This document shows positions 12,459-23,073 of a stretch of 64,000 nucleotides of DNA, piece after piece (the stretch's first letter is position 1; each line of letters starts with the position of its first letter). The notes under the pieces were generated by a model. That model saw nothing but the letters and a program-made list of their open reading frames with translations, was not told the DNA's origin and did not search any database. This stretch comes from Sclerotinia nivalis. Its lineage: Eukaryota > Ascomycota > Leotiomycetes > Helotiales > Sclerotiniaceae. Position numbers and translations under genes: made by a program. The stretch lies in assembly GCA_029531795.1 (NCBI GenBank), contig JAPEIS010000012.1, positions 310,001-374,000 of the forward strand. The letters are read 5' to 3'.

Positions 12459-13368
12459 ATGGCGTCCAAAATGCCCAAACCAGAAAACCTCTTAGATCTC
12501 AAAGACGCCTGCGTCCTGATTTTCGTTTCGGCTTACGAAAATGCAGCCCTCCAAGTCGAAGGCGCATGAAATGTCGACGGAAAAGGTATCTCTATATGGG
12601 ACATATTTGGCCACACTCCAGGATTCCAGTATCTGTGGCGATTTTGCACTTCTGAAATCTTATGGCGTCACTGCCTATCAATTTTCGCTTCCTTGGTCGC
12701 GGATTTGAGATCGTATAGTTTGCAGATCCAGTGTACGTGCAAGACGGGCGATCATCCAACTAGAATGCGTGCGCAGCTTGGTGATCGATTGCCAAAATTC
12801 AGAGTGAGGAATCTAAATTGGGTTTGGGAAGTTCCGAGTCCTATGCTATGAATAGTTACACGATCTTCCGCGTGAAATATCAAGATGGTCCGGCAGATAT
12901 CAATGATCGTTCAAGAAATATTGATAGGCTGGATACCAATTCCAAAGGAGTGGCGAGAAAATCCGAGAATGATACTTCTTGGTTAAGAACATGTCCGGAC
13001 GGACTCCGAAAATTGTTAAATTTAATTTGGGCTCGTTATTTGGTGCCGGTACCAATGCGAAGGCTGAAAAGCACAGACTCATGAAGTATTAAACGATGGT
13101 ACATCGGTGCACTAACAAGGGCTGTGAAAGAAGACGGAATCGACATTAGAGTGTACTTCGCATGAAACTTTACGGATAATTCGAGTAAGCCATCCAAAAT
13201 TCCAGTGATCAGGCGTACCTAACTGGAAATACAAAATGGGCGGCGGGATTCACTGATAAATTTGGCGTGGCATTTATAGACTTTGAGTCGAATAAGAAGA
13301 AAAGGTACACGAAGAAGTCTGCAACTGTTTTCAGGGAGCGCTTTATTCATACTATTGAAGGTAAGTAA
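12459..13368 (+). pseudogene. GH1 beta-glucosidase pseudogene
   Basis: Fragments follow the order of a fungal GH1 beta-glucosidase (about 480 residues in the family). The N-terminal block VSAYENAALQVEGA is followed by TGA at 12567-12569, where the family has Trp. Then come the DGKGISIWD block, an ALLKSYGVTAYQFSLPWSR block, a LGDRLPKF block, a shifted frame reading SSESYAMNSYT and WLRTCPDGLRKLLN, and finally AVKEDGIDIRVYFA and FGVAFIDFES. The long segment between PWSR and LGDRLPKF is missing, including the Asn-Glu-Pro acid/base region. At least one nonsense codon, a frameshift and further stops near 13,160-13,240 break the gene. TGG-to-TGA fits C-to-T change at CpA on the opposite strand. It is not expected to make an enzyme. 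Confidence 0.85.
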
Positions 13369-13606
13369 TATAGTAACATGGCATTTGAATCCAGCACAGG
13401 TGACTGTAGATAGAAGAAGTAATTAAACTATGCGGGAGTCTGCAAAACCGTTAAACTCCAGTCTTACCATCCAGAAATGCAATTTTCACTTTATTACTCT
13501 GTTTCGAGCGTACCAGGGCCTTCGTCAGTACGCCTTCAGTCCAAGCAATATCGAGCTCTAACCATTCCTTGCTTTAACACCACTTAGATCTCCTGATTTT
13601 CACACC

Positions 13607-13936
13607 TCAGGACATGCCGGTAGGAGTTAAATGATTTTCAAGAGACGCGATTGTAGCAGCATTCCAACAATACCGGCACATCCAGAGAAATACCTTCAAT
13701 GTGGAGGGAAGGACGAAAATTCCGGTAGTTTGCCCGTTCTTCAATAACTTGACTTTATGCTCCAGAAACTTTCCACGCCCCCTAATCTGGCGTAGAGGCC
13801 GATGAGCCAGGCACGACTCCATCATGTGACCTCCGCCGATCCCAGCTCGACAACGTAGCGTAACGTCAGAAGCGATATCTGGTCTGTCCAATGGGTTCAT
13901 TATATATGCTTGATAGAGATCCCAAAGATGCGACAT
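13607..13936 (-). CDS. Uncharacterised ORF, possibly a gene remnant
   Basis: This 109-codon ATG-started frame encodes a basic peptide with a GIGGGHMMESCLAHRPLRQ stretch. I do not recognise it. It lies in a decay zone between a GH1 pseudogene and a broken F-box-like paralogue, on the same strand as the latter, so it may be part of another relic. No signal peptide or membrane segment is visible. Confidence 0.2.
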   Translation of the reverse strand: MSHLWDLYQAYIMNPLDRPDIASDVTLRCRAGIGGGHMMESCLAHRPLRQIRGRGKFLEHKVKLLKNGQTTGIFVLPSTLKVFLWMCRYCWNAATIASLENHLTPTGMS

Positions 13937-14070
13937 GTGAAGGTGGCCTGGCTCGTGTTCTCGGAAGTCATGAAGCCATTCTTACAGCTGCGCATATCAG
14001 CCAACTCTTGGTGAAGGTAACTGGGCTCAAGCTACTCTAGATCTCGCCGAATCACAAAGCTGATTATCAT

Positions 14071-14683
14071 TTAGAAAAGTTTCAAAGACCCTATATTTGT
14101 ACCGGAAAGAGCATCAATGATCTGTCTATCGACAGCAGTCCCTTCGCATAGAACTCCCTTCTGTCCCTTTCCATCGATATATGAGGTTTCAGGGGACGAA
14201 TATGGAGTAGTGATCAGATAAATGTTCGCCGGTAGAATCTTCCACAAGGAAATCCAGTACGAATTGAACACTCCCTCGGAATACAGGAAACATTACTTGA
14301 AGAAGGTTTGATCAGTAAACTCTCCGACCATTCCTGCGCAGGTGATGTGTAATGTAAATGTAACCATATTACGTGCCCCAAGCGTGTCATTTGATGTCCG
14401 AAGATTGAGACGCGTTCGAGATCTCAATGTGGCTTGCCTATCAAATATACCGTTCAGGTTTATCTCTTCGAGATTGTCATGTTCGGAATAAGGTGTTTAA
14501 CGAACGACATATAATAACCCAACATATATCTTTCAGACCGCGAACAGGATCAGGAGAAGTTGAAGGATTCCTTCCGTCATGCTCAGTGAATACAATGTTG
14601 AAACTCCGCAAGCTGAGGAGGCTTTTTAGTGTGGTAGTTGTCATATTCTCAAAGTATATGAGATCCGGATAGCAAATTTCCAC
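14071..14683 (-). pseudogene. Broken paralogue of the adjacent F-box-like gene
   Basis: The frame from 14683 reads YFENMTTTTLKSLLSLRSFN, then NIVFTEHDG and LNTLF. It parallels HFQDMTVAALKRFPGLRIAN, NIIFTDAED and FNILFHHDN in the upstream 370-residue protein. After LNTLF the frame shifts and continues as EHDNLEEINLNGIF, matching HHDNLEKITLRLD. A TAA then interrupts it before the frame runs on to 14071. The N-terminal half, including the F-box-like region, is not visible. The gene is therefore a truncated, frameshifted tandem copy of its neighbour at 14950-16062, which lies upstream on the same strand. Confidence 0.65.
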
Positions 14684-14949
14684 TTTCCAAAGGGAAAGCC
14701 ATGATGGGCTTTAATAATAGCGACCCGATGCATTGGGTATAGAATCGTGGTGTCACGGTGAGGAAGCACTATGGGCTTTGGGGAGTAAGCTGAATGTAAT
14801 ATTAGGTAATTTAACATTGAATTAGCGTTCTACTAAACACTCATCATGGTACTGGTACTAGGGCATTGATACGTGAGGAGATACCTTTTGGCTTCTTGTA
14901 TGCCCTTACTCGCCCAAGAATGATCGTCCAAATCTCTACAACATTTCCC

Positions 14950-16062
14950 TCATCCTGTCCTAGAAATCTGCCATAGGTAACTCTGATTTTCATCTGCATT
15001 TTCTCCTTCTCCGGCTTCGCCCTGGTACCTTGAAAGCAGAATACCCTTAGAATCATCTATATCATCTCCATTCGTTTCAGGAGATGTCCAAAGGCCATCT
15101 TGACCCTTCACAGCCTTCTTCATTGCTTTCTCAATTACATGGAAAATGTGACTGCCCTCCAATGGATGCCTGGTGCAAAACCGATAGTGAGGTGCCTCAC
15201 CCTTTAAGTCCAATCTCAAGGTGATCTTTTCAAGGTTGTCATGATGGAACAAAATGTTGAATGAATTAACTAGACTCCTCTCCACCGTCGAATGCGGTAA
15301 CTCCCGCCAATCATCTTCCGCATCTTCCGCATCCGTGAAAATGATATTGGCTATCCGCAGACCGGGAAAGCGTTTGAGTGCGGCAACCGTCATATCCTGA
15401 AAATGTGCGATGATACTCTTAGGAAGATGATGGCTTACGGGGTGCCCAGGACATATTGCTATACCTGGGTTTCCCCACAAACCACACCAATGCGATTTTG
15501 ACAAAATAGCTACGGGAGTTAGAATCGTAAGTTCTCTAATACAATTGACATAGAATCGTGGTACGCGAGTGAGAAAAGATTGAAGCCCGTGCCGATTGGC
15601 CTTGATACTCGATCTACTACTTTTTGTGAAGCGACCCACGTGGACCATGTGTTTAATAGGAGATCCAATGATAAAATTGTTATTCTCGTAGAAATATTGA
15701 GCAGCGTCACAATGCATTGCCTTGCTCACTTCGAGTAGGGCGGCTCCACCCTTTGGCGGCGTTCGATTTTTCTTCTCGGGATGCCCGCGCGGAAGAGTAT
15801 CCATTGGTGAAGTAATTTGAATTGCATTCTGTTTGACAATTATGAGTCTGTAGATCATCTGTCGAACTTCCAATGGTAGATCGAGAAGTGTAATTCTGGA
15901 TTGAATATCGGCGGCATCGGCGGCATTGTTGCTCTGTTTTCCTCTTTTTGGATTGACTCTTTTTGGATTCGGACTGACTCGTTTTCGACTAACTCGTTTT
16001 GATGAGGTTATACCTCCCAACTTGTTGTTGGCCTTGAGCTTAGTGCTACGAGTTTCAGGCAT
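14950..16062 (-). CDS. F-box-like / 2EXR-type fungal protein
   Basis: The product is a 370-residue protein in one exon. The N-terminal ~50 residues are basic and rich in Lys, Arg and Ser, probably a nuclear or disordered tail. Residues around 58-75 (LLDLPLEVRQMIYRLI) match the LPxExRxxIY core of fungal F-box-like 2EXR domains. It is followed by the usual ALLEVSKAMHCDAAQYFYE helix-loop segment. Such proteins belong to large, mostly uncharacterised fungal families; some act as adaptors for ubiquitin ligases, but no partner can be named. The C-terminal end may be shifted: past residue ~353 another frame continues with coding-like sequence (YGRFLGQDEGNVVEIWTIIL) to about 14844. The stated stop may therefore reflect a frameshift or a sequence error. 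Confidence 0.65.
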   Translation of the reverse strand: MPETRSTKLKANNKLGGITSSKRVSRKRVSPNPKRVNPKRGKQSNNAADAADIQSRITLLDLPLEVRQMIYRLIIVKQNAIQITSPMDTLPRGHPEKKNRTPPKGGAALLEVSKAMHCDAAQYFYENNNFIIGSPIKHMVHVGRFTKSSRSSIKANRHGLQSFLTRVPRFYVNCIRELTILTPVAILSKSHWCGLWGNPGIAICPGHPVSHHLPKSIIAHFQDMTVAALKRFPGLRIANIIFTDAEDAEDDWRELPHSTVERSLVNSFNILFHHDNLEKITLRLDLKGEAPHYRFCTRHPLEGSHIFHVIEKAMKKAVKGQDGLWTSPETNGDDIDDSKGILLSRYQGEAGEGENADENQSYLWQISRTG

Positions 16063-17161
16063 GGTTGATGGTGTTGTGATACTGAAGTAATTCTTGTGGT
16101 GAGGTCGATGTTATGGGCATTGAGATAATGTATGCACAAATGTCGTTGTGTTATCACCCTTGATGGTGGTATGGAATACTAATCGATAGTAGGATCTTAG
16201 TTGTTTTTATTCTTCTTAATGCTACTCGTAGAGCTAGGTGTACCGTATTCAATTGGCAAAATTCACCAAAGCTAAAAGTTTAATGTCGAGTTAAAATAAT
16301 TTAATCGGTTGCAAAATCAAGTCTCCTTATCTAGCTTGATCGAATTCACCAAATGAATACGGTATGAACGCAATATACGCTACTGCATCATCGATCGAGT
16401 GAATTATAAACATCAACTTGTGTGTAGAATAAGCATATGATAGTATAAGTGATGTCTGCTCTTCTGCATAGCCAGACATTATAATGCGGCTGAGGTAGCA
16501 CCTCCAAGTTTGCATACAAACGCAGTCGTATGCCAAGCGACTAAGAAATCGCTTCAGATATGTCACAAACCAGACGTCACATCAACCAAACACCAATTTA
16601 TCACTCCTTACAATTCAAACTCACAACATCGACTTCCTAGCCAACCTGTATATCCCCACCATTGTAGAACGAACGCGTCCATGCAATTCACGATCTCCAA
16701 TAATTCACCCCACGCCCCACAAACACACTTGTTACTGACCACACTAGAGCAAACAGGCCGCGCGCCGGAACCTGACCGAAAGCTTAATTCTCTGTTCTCT
16801 ACGGACCAAAACTAAATCCTCTACGATAACCACCTTCCTCTATCAATATGCCGCTACTGGGAATACGTTGCTATACCTAAATACAGGTCATATGAGGTAT
16901 CGTGGCAGGTACTATATTACATGTTAGAGATCCTACGATAAGTTCTCATTCGAGGATATGCATGAGGGAAGTAAGATAGGGAAAGATAGGTAGGTAGGTA
17001 GGTGGATTGCAGATAGAGACGTTTGAGTATAAGTATGGGTATAAGTAAGTATTGCAATTCTCTTCAATCATATCTTCATTTTCGCACATATCGACTTTCT
17101 TCCTCTCTTCTTCTTTATATCTTTCCATATCTGCAAGTTTGAATATATCTTCCTATCCACA
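16063..17161. other. Intergenic (1.1 kb), divergent promoters
   Basis: This region lies between a minus-strand F-box-like gene and a plus-strand RNase gene, so it should contain both promoters. A short GGTA-type repeat occurs near 16,988-17,002. No gene was recognised. Confidence 0.35.
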
Positions 17162-17789
17162 ATGGCAACCATCTGTAAGCATCCCTCCCTGATTCTTCAT
17201 CGGCATACTATCATACCATACTAATATTATCTCGCAGACGACGAGCCCACTGGCTGCAACTGCGATAATGAATCAACCTATGATCAAGCTACCATAGACG
17301 CTGCATGCAAACAAGCATTACAACTCGCATCTGAAAAGAAAACCGTCGGAAGAGATAAATATCCGCATGTTTACAATGGTCAGTCCAACCATGCACTCTT
17401 CACCCCATGACTCGGACTCTCAAGCCCTAGCACTTCTTCATCTCCAACACCCTATTAACCAATACCCCTTCACACCAGACTACGAAAAATTTACCTTCCT
17501 CCCCGCTGCCAAGAAACCCTACCTCGAATTTCCTATTCTCGCCAGCGGCGCAACGTACACGGGTTCTGAACCCTCTTCTCCTGGTGCGGACCGCATCGTC
17601 ATTGGAAGTATTGCTACGGATTATCAATCTGCTATTTTCTGCGCGGTGATTACACATGATGGGAGCACTAAGAATGGGTTTACGGAGTGTACGAATACGG
17701 GAGATGATGGGGAGGGAGCTTATGGAAGGAGGGATGGGCAAGATGAGGGGAAGGATGGGAGGGAATTGTTAGAGTGGATTGATTTGTAG
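17162..17789 (+). CDS. Guanyl-specific ribonuclease, T1/N1 (F1) family, leaderless
   Basis: Exons 17162-17174, 17238-17378 and 17479-17789 give 154 residues. The introns are 63 and 100 nt with GTAAGC and GTCAGT donors. All catalytic positions of the RNase T1 fold can be matched: Tyr46 and His48 in YPHVYNDYE, Glu68 in YLEFPIL, Arg90 in GADRIVI and His111 in VITHDG. Five cysteines are seen (11, 13, 28, 106, 122). The family cleaves single-stranded RNA after G. Usual members are secreted. This one starts MATIYDEPTGCNC directly with no signal peptide and ends in a Gly/Asp/Glu-rich tail of about 30 residues. A missed upstream leader exon is possible, but the ATG just before a clean donor argues for the start used. 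Confidence 0.85.
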
Positions 17790-18410
17790 GGTTGGGTTAG
17801 GTAGGGGTTGTATATATTGTAGGTAGAAATGAGAGGTATTATGATGATTTTTTGAATTTTGGACCACGTATGGGTGCTTTGAAAGTTTTCAATGGCTTCT
17901 TTATTCATCGGCATCTATTCAGAGAGTATTATGAAGTGTTTAGAGTACTTAAAAGACTTCAAGACATTTGCTTTTATCTCAACTTATCTTGTTGCATGCT
18001 TCAATTCAATATTCAATCCCAACATATAATGACGATAGATAGATAGATAGATAGATAGATTCCAATGTTCAAAAGCGCAAATTAGCAAAGTCGCTATATA
18101 AATCTCAGTCGTGCATCCACATCTCAATCTTTGAGTACTGTCCCTTAGCCCTTTTTATAATTATTTGTTCAATCTATTCGTAAGCTATTTTCGTTTTCTC
18201 TCTTCTTCGTGCGATTATTCCTTTGTCTCATCTCCCATCTCCCATTTTATATCTCATATTTCATATCCTAGAAGCTTAGGATCCTGAATATAAACATAAA
18301 TATCTACCAAACCAAACCAAAATAAAATAGAATCGGACTTCAAATGATATTCGAGTAATACATCCCATCCAATCCCATCCCATCCCATCCAACTCATCTA
18401 ATCCAATCCA
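17790..18410. other. Intergenic with GATA microsatellite
   Basis: This spacer separates convergent genes. A (GATA)n tract runs at about 18034-18061, and TCCCATCC-type pentamers lie at 18360-18395. Nothing else was recognised. Confidence 0.5.
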
Positions 18411-19808
18411 TTAAACACCATCCGCACCCCCATGAACCACATCCATACCCACACCCACATCCGGTCCTGCAATACTCAATGCGAGTCCAGGGATAGATTG
18501 TTCGCTCCTTTCTCGTTCTCTGTCCCTATCTCTATCCCTATCTCTTCTGTGATCGCGATCTCGTATCCAATCTATTGAATCGATTATGTTTTGTGTGTAG
18601 TCTTGTGGAGTTTTGGGTTCGGAGGGGTCTTCGGGGTTTGGGAGCGGGTTGATTGAATGGTTGGGGTTTTTGAGGATGATTTGTTGGTTTGTGGATGGGG
18701 TGGGTAAGGTGGATGGGTTTGCGGATGGGGAGTGGAAGGGGAAGGTGAAGGGGAAGGAGAAGTTTTGATTTATGGGGCGGGTTTGGGGTGTGGGGTGAGG
18801 GGGTGGAGATGGAGATGGAGGATTGAGGGATGGAGAATGAGAGGATATAGACGACGACAACGGAATCTGGGATACAGAACTACCAGTACGGTTATGACTG
18901 ACACTGCGCATCGTACTCCCCGACAATATCCGCGTGACATCCATCCCCGATTCATTCTTTTCGCTGTATGAAGGAGTCATTTGTCCAACTTGTCCAACTT
19001 CTCCCATGTTCCCCCCTTCTATCCTCCCCCCATTCCATTCCTCACCAAAACCCCCAATACTTCTCCGATGTTCCTGGTTTTTCTTTTTGCGGTGGAGAAA
19101 ATAGAATAGGATGGAAATGGTGAGGGTTAAAAAGGCGAGAACACCGATTATGATGCCGGCGATGGAGCTGGCGGTTAGAGTGTGAGGATGAGGATGGTGG
19201 GTTGAGGGGGTTGTGGAAAGGGGGGTAAGGCTTGTGGATTGGGTGGTGGGTTGGGTGTTGGGGAGGGGGGTGGGGGTTGTGGTTGGAGTGGAGGAGCTGG
19301 TGGATGCGGAGGAGCTGGTGGATGTGAATGTAGATGTAGATGTTGGGACTGATGTTGGGATTGAAGTTGAGGATGCTAGCGCGAGGAATGAGGATTCCGA
19401 GGTTGGTGTTTCCGAGCTTATGGTTGTAGATATCGATGTAGTTGTCGACATAGATGTGGATGTATATATCGAGGATATAGCGGAAATAGTGATAGTACTC
19501 GTGGTGAACATATCTGTAGATATCGTGGATGTCGATATACTAGTAGTCACCGATACACTAGTCGTCGAAGAAGAGCCATCTGAAATCGGAGGATGTGGAG
19601 ATGGAGATGGTGGACCTTTGCCATTATTGCCGTTATTGTTTTCTCCCATGCCATTCCCATTCCCATTGCCCATATTATTGCCTTCATTCATGTTTCCAGC
19701 TGCCTCCCCTTCATCTACCCCATCTTTCTCACTTCCTTCCAACCATCCTTCAGCACCTGCTGCATCTCCTTCACTCGCGAAGCTAGGTAGGTAATCCTGG
19801 GGTGCCAT
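18411..19808 (-). CDS. Ser/Thr-rich single-pass membrane protein
   Basis: The single-exon frame encodes 465 residues. Residues 1-65 are acidic and then Gly/Asn-rich. Residues 78-210 are almost all Ser, Thr and Pro, a typical O-mannosylated stalk. One membrane helix lies at about 216-238, followed by HRKKKNQEHRR as a cytosolic stop-transfer. The tail is rich in Ser and Pro and contains an RDRDRDR-type run near residues 430-443. The layout resembles fungal wall-stress or sensor-like proteins, but no ectodomain is recognised and no signal peptide is visible. A leader or ectodomain exon may be missing upstream of 19808, since the sequence just inside the start resembles an acceptor (CCCCAG). The function is unknown. 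Confidence 0.6.
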   Translation of the reverse strand: MAPQDYLPSFASEGDAAGAEGWLEGSEKDGVDEGEAAGNMNEGNNMGNGNGNGMGENNNGNNGKGPPSPSPHPPISDGSSSTTSVSVTTSISTSTISTDMFTTSTITISAISSIYTSTSMSTTTSISTTISSETPTSESSFLALASSTSIPTSVPTSTSTFTSTSSSASTSSSTPTTTPTPLPNTQPTTQSTSLTPLSTTPSTHHPHPHTLTASSIAGIIIGVLAFLTLTISILFYFLHRKKKNQEHRRSIGGFGEEWNGGRIEGGNMGEVGQVGQMTPSYSEKNESGMDVTRILSGSTMRSVSHNRTGSSVSQIPLSSSISSHSPSLNPPSPSPPPHPTPQTRPINQNFSFPFTFPFHSPSANPSTLPTPSTNQQIILKNPNHSINPLPNPEDPSEPKTPQDYTQNIIDSIDWIRDRDHRRDRDRDRDRERERSEQSIPGLALSIAGPDVGVGMDVVHGGADGV

Positions 19809-20441
19809 AAATTCCGAGGAGAGTTACTCGGTGAAATTGGATACAATGATCTTGAGAAAAATAAAGACACTCTTTTCCGGACGAGATAAGTAGGATGAAA
19901 CAAACATTACATTTCATATAACTGATCAATCCATCTTGGTCCTAATGTCAAACTAAAGAATGAACAAGAAATGATATCCAATCTTTCGAGAAATCAACGC
20001 AAAGACTGAAAGCGAACAAATCGAAGATCGGCGAGGAAGAGAAAATATGAAGATAAGTCTAAAGTGTAATAGTGTGGCATTTTGACATTTTGGCCTCAAA
20101 CCATCCCGCGACAATACATGACTGACCACGCACAAGATGTCCCATCTCAACCTTTTTCTTCATGCCAAGGTACCTGAGCGCTTAAATTCGAATGAAGACA
20201 TTCTTTTTTGAAGAGAAAGTTTTTCCGTCGTGCGTGCTATGAATATTTGGGTCATTAAGCTGAGAGAAGATGTCCTGTTGCAATGTTGGGGACAGTATCT
20301 TTCGGTCTTATCATATCGTGGGATATGATCATCAAAGGGTATAAATCCATCTTCCGTTTTCTGGGGCTTGGACCTCCCGTTTGAATGAATGGTTGGTGAC
20401 ATGAACGCTTTGAAAAGTTGATATGGTGGGGCGTTGGCGTT
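19809..20441. other. Intergenic
   Basis: Only short frames overlapping on the minus strand are present. It probably contains the upstream region of the Ser/Thr-rich gene and the 3' flank of the metallopeptidase-like gene. No feature was recognised. Confidence 0.3.
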
Positions 20442-20632
20442 TCATGTTTCGACTTGCAGCTTGAGGTGGGGCTGGTTAAGGAACCTTTTTCTCCGTACAT
20501 CATCTATCTTGCGGGAAGGTGACGTGAACTCATGGAGTTGGATGAAAGGATCACCGTCGTATTGATATGTATCGCCAGTATGGTGCAGGAAGCGGTACAA
20601 ACTTTCCTGGATTTCGTCATCGTGGAAAAGAC
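20442..20632 (-). other. Coding-like segment, likely lost C-terminal exon
   Basis: A minus-strand frame opens just after a good acceptor (AAAAATGCAG) and runs to TGA at 20444-20442. It begins LFHDDEIQESLYRFLHHTG and later has GDPFIQLHEFTSPSRK. The composition is protein-like. It lies directly downstream of the metallopeptidase-like gene on the same strand. Joining through the GTTCTTTC donor near 20,660 would need the upstream exon in a different frame from the one that is open. It may be the original last exon of that gene, now separated by an indel, or an alternative isoform. Confidence 0.35.
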
Positions 20633-20671
20633 TGCATTTTTTAGTCGATCATTCTTAATGAAAGAACCTCA

Positions 20672-22877
20672 TTAAATTCCCAAAATGCATAATTCATTCC
20701 CAATCCCATTGTTAACAGCCAAGTCCTCAATAGCAGTATTAACTTGCATTGCAATTTGTACCCATTGTTCTAGTAAAGGTGTCGGGTTTGATCGAGCTAT
20801 GACCTTCAAAACGTGCAGTCCTTGCCGAGAACACCACCTACGTCTAATTTCTCCAGGGTACATAGCTATCAGAACCATCCCTATTCCTTGGTTATATCCT
20901 TCCAAGTCGAAATGAGATAGCATTTCTCTTCCAAGTTTATGACATTGCTCATAGTCATGTGCCCAAAATGCCTGCATGGCCTGGGTGGTTATTGTGAGCT
21001 GGCTAGCTGCATGTGATACTTGATCCGTTGCGTCACTCGACTTCATACGTTCAAGTCCGTCAAAATTCATAGCATTCCCGACTCGATCAATGAATTTTCC
21101 GTACGATTCGTGCTTATCTGGTTTTATTTGTTGGGTGAGAATGAAATTAATAGCTCGTAATGTGAACAAGATTTGATCAAAGTTCCGATATAAATCATGA
21201 TAATCTGGTCCTAGTGTAGCTACTCCGACTCGATCACAGTCTGCTTTTACCTTTGTGACCATCTCTCTGGCTTGCCGATTCGTTTCCAATAGAGTGTTGC
21301 TGAATTCCATACTGCTTGGTCTGTCCAGATCTGCATCGGCCATGAAGTCAATGGCACATTGTGTTTCCTGGTCAGCCTCGCGCCGTAGATTCTGGGCGAA
21401 GCAACGAAGAATTCGAACTATTTCGGAATCCGATAGATCCCCTGGACTTTGTGTAAAATATCGTTCAAGAGCATCATTGCACTGAATGACACGTTGTTTT
21501 GTTTCTTCCCGCCAGTCAAGGTACTTCACTCTTCTCAACTTATTGAACTCATGATCTTTTTGTATTAGTGCAAGGTCATAAGCTTTTCGCTGATCGGGAC
21601 TTAATGATGAGAGTAACTTATTATTCGATACAACAGCTTCCACCTCATACATCCACCGTCTTTTAGAGTCATTGTAGACATAACTGGACAACTCTGGACG
21701 TGAGGGATCTGGTTCAACGACTACGATTGAAGCTGGTGCTGGTGCTATTATAGATACCCCAAAATTTGGAGTCATTTTATCCCAAAAATCATCAGTGTTT
21801 ATGTACTCGTAGTATTTTGACAAGATTGGTACTAGCTTGTTCGTTTCCTCAAACTGTGCAAAATCCTCTCCAGCTTCGTGCAAGAAAAATCCTTTGTCAT
21901 ATTTGCGTGCCGGAATCTCTTTACTAAGCAGCAGAGTTATTGGTGGAGCACCAACACACTGTCCGGGATTGAGGATTTTTGGCATAACACCTAGAAGCTG
22001 TAAAATTGGTCAATTACTGTTCCATAGATGTTGAAATTTTCAGCATACCCCCTTGACAAATGAATAGCCTAACTCGCAAAATACCTCCGCCCCTTTACCA
22101 TTCTCATCACCACCGTATGCAGGCTCGTTCCGTACAAGGGTCCGTCCCATTGGAGGGTCCTGGAGTTGGTTGAGCGCGTGCTTGAATACTGTTAGCGACT
22201 GCTTTGGGAATAAATCAAAGTTACGATCCTTACTGCAAACTCATGCAAAAGAGTCGAGGCAATATAAAATTGACATGACAATCTCTCTATCGGTGATAGA
22301 TCATGCCTGAACAAAGGTAGAAGCATTTCTAAGGCTATATCAATCCAGGCTTTAGTCTCTGTGTAAAATTCGAAATCCCTGTTCTGCCGCTTGGTGGATA
22401 CGATTGTGTAGCCTTCCCATCCCAGACCAGATCCATTTGGTGTTTTCCTATCCCAGGGTGTGAGAGCTGAAGAACCAATGCCAAACTGTACTCTGTTTCT
22501 CATTATACTTTTCATTTGCTCCGTCTTTATTGCTGTTTGTGCATTGTTACGAAGCCGCGGATCCCTTTTATGGAAAAATCTCAAGGGCCCCTGTTCGAGC
22601 TTCTGCCAAGCGGGACGACGATCGAGGCGTTCAGGGACCTCTGTACGAAGTCCAAAATAGAAAGCATCAAGCTACGGAGTCAATCGTAAGTGCCCGAATA
22701 TTTAATCATTGCGAAGAAATACCATACCCAACATGTGGCCCCAGAATGGTTTAAAAATCTTGTACACAATCTTAAGATTGGGTCTAACCGTCGCCAGACA
22801 GCAGGATTATCTGCTGTCCAAAGCATAGTATTATCCGGCTCTATGGGGAAGAATGGTTCGTGTTGTGGAAACTCCAT
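20672..22877 (-). CDS. Uncharacterised HExxH metallopeptidase-like protein
   Basis: Exons 22877-22728, 22671-22234, 22180-22049 and 21997-20672 give 681 residues. The N-terminal block TADNPAVWRRLDPILRLCTRF is typical of a family of large fungal proteins of unknown function. Choosing the 53-nt intron 22233-22181 (donor GTAAGG, branch CTAAC, acceptor TTCAAG) joins LLHEFA to HALNQLQD and creates HEFAH, a zinc-peptidase motif. A plausible third-ligand Glu lies in GAEVFCELGYSF about 36 residues later. Alternative in-frame acceptors would destroy this motif. The C-terminal ~430 residues are mostly helical and unrecognised. No signal peptide or membrane helix is evident, so the protein is probably cytosolic. 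Peptidase activity is inferred from the motif only. The end may be truncated (see the segment at 20442-20632). Confidence 0.65.
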
Positions 22878-23073
22878 GTGAATTACTGGCCAAATGGCTC
22901 CCGTATGATGAGGTTGCCATTGTTTGCGTTCAAAAAGCGGACTGGAAAGTAGTTAGGCAAAGATCATGTAGTATTGCTAGCTCCTACTGCAACTTCTACA
23001 TAATAACGAGTAGATTGTTCAAGAGAACAACAGTGGAAGAAGACATTGGTAGATGAGTATAAGAAAGGATCAA

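Noticed and set aside
19213..19794. 193-codon + frame, Val/Asp/Glu-rich
   Set aside because: It is the antisense shadow of the Ser/Thr-rich gene.
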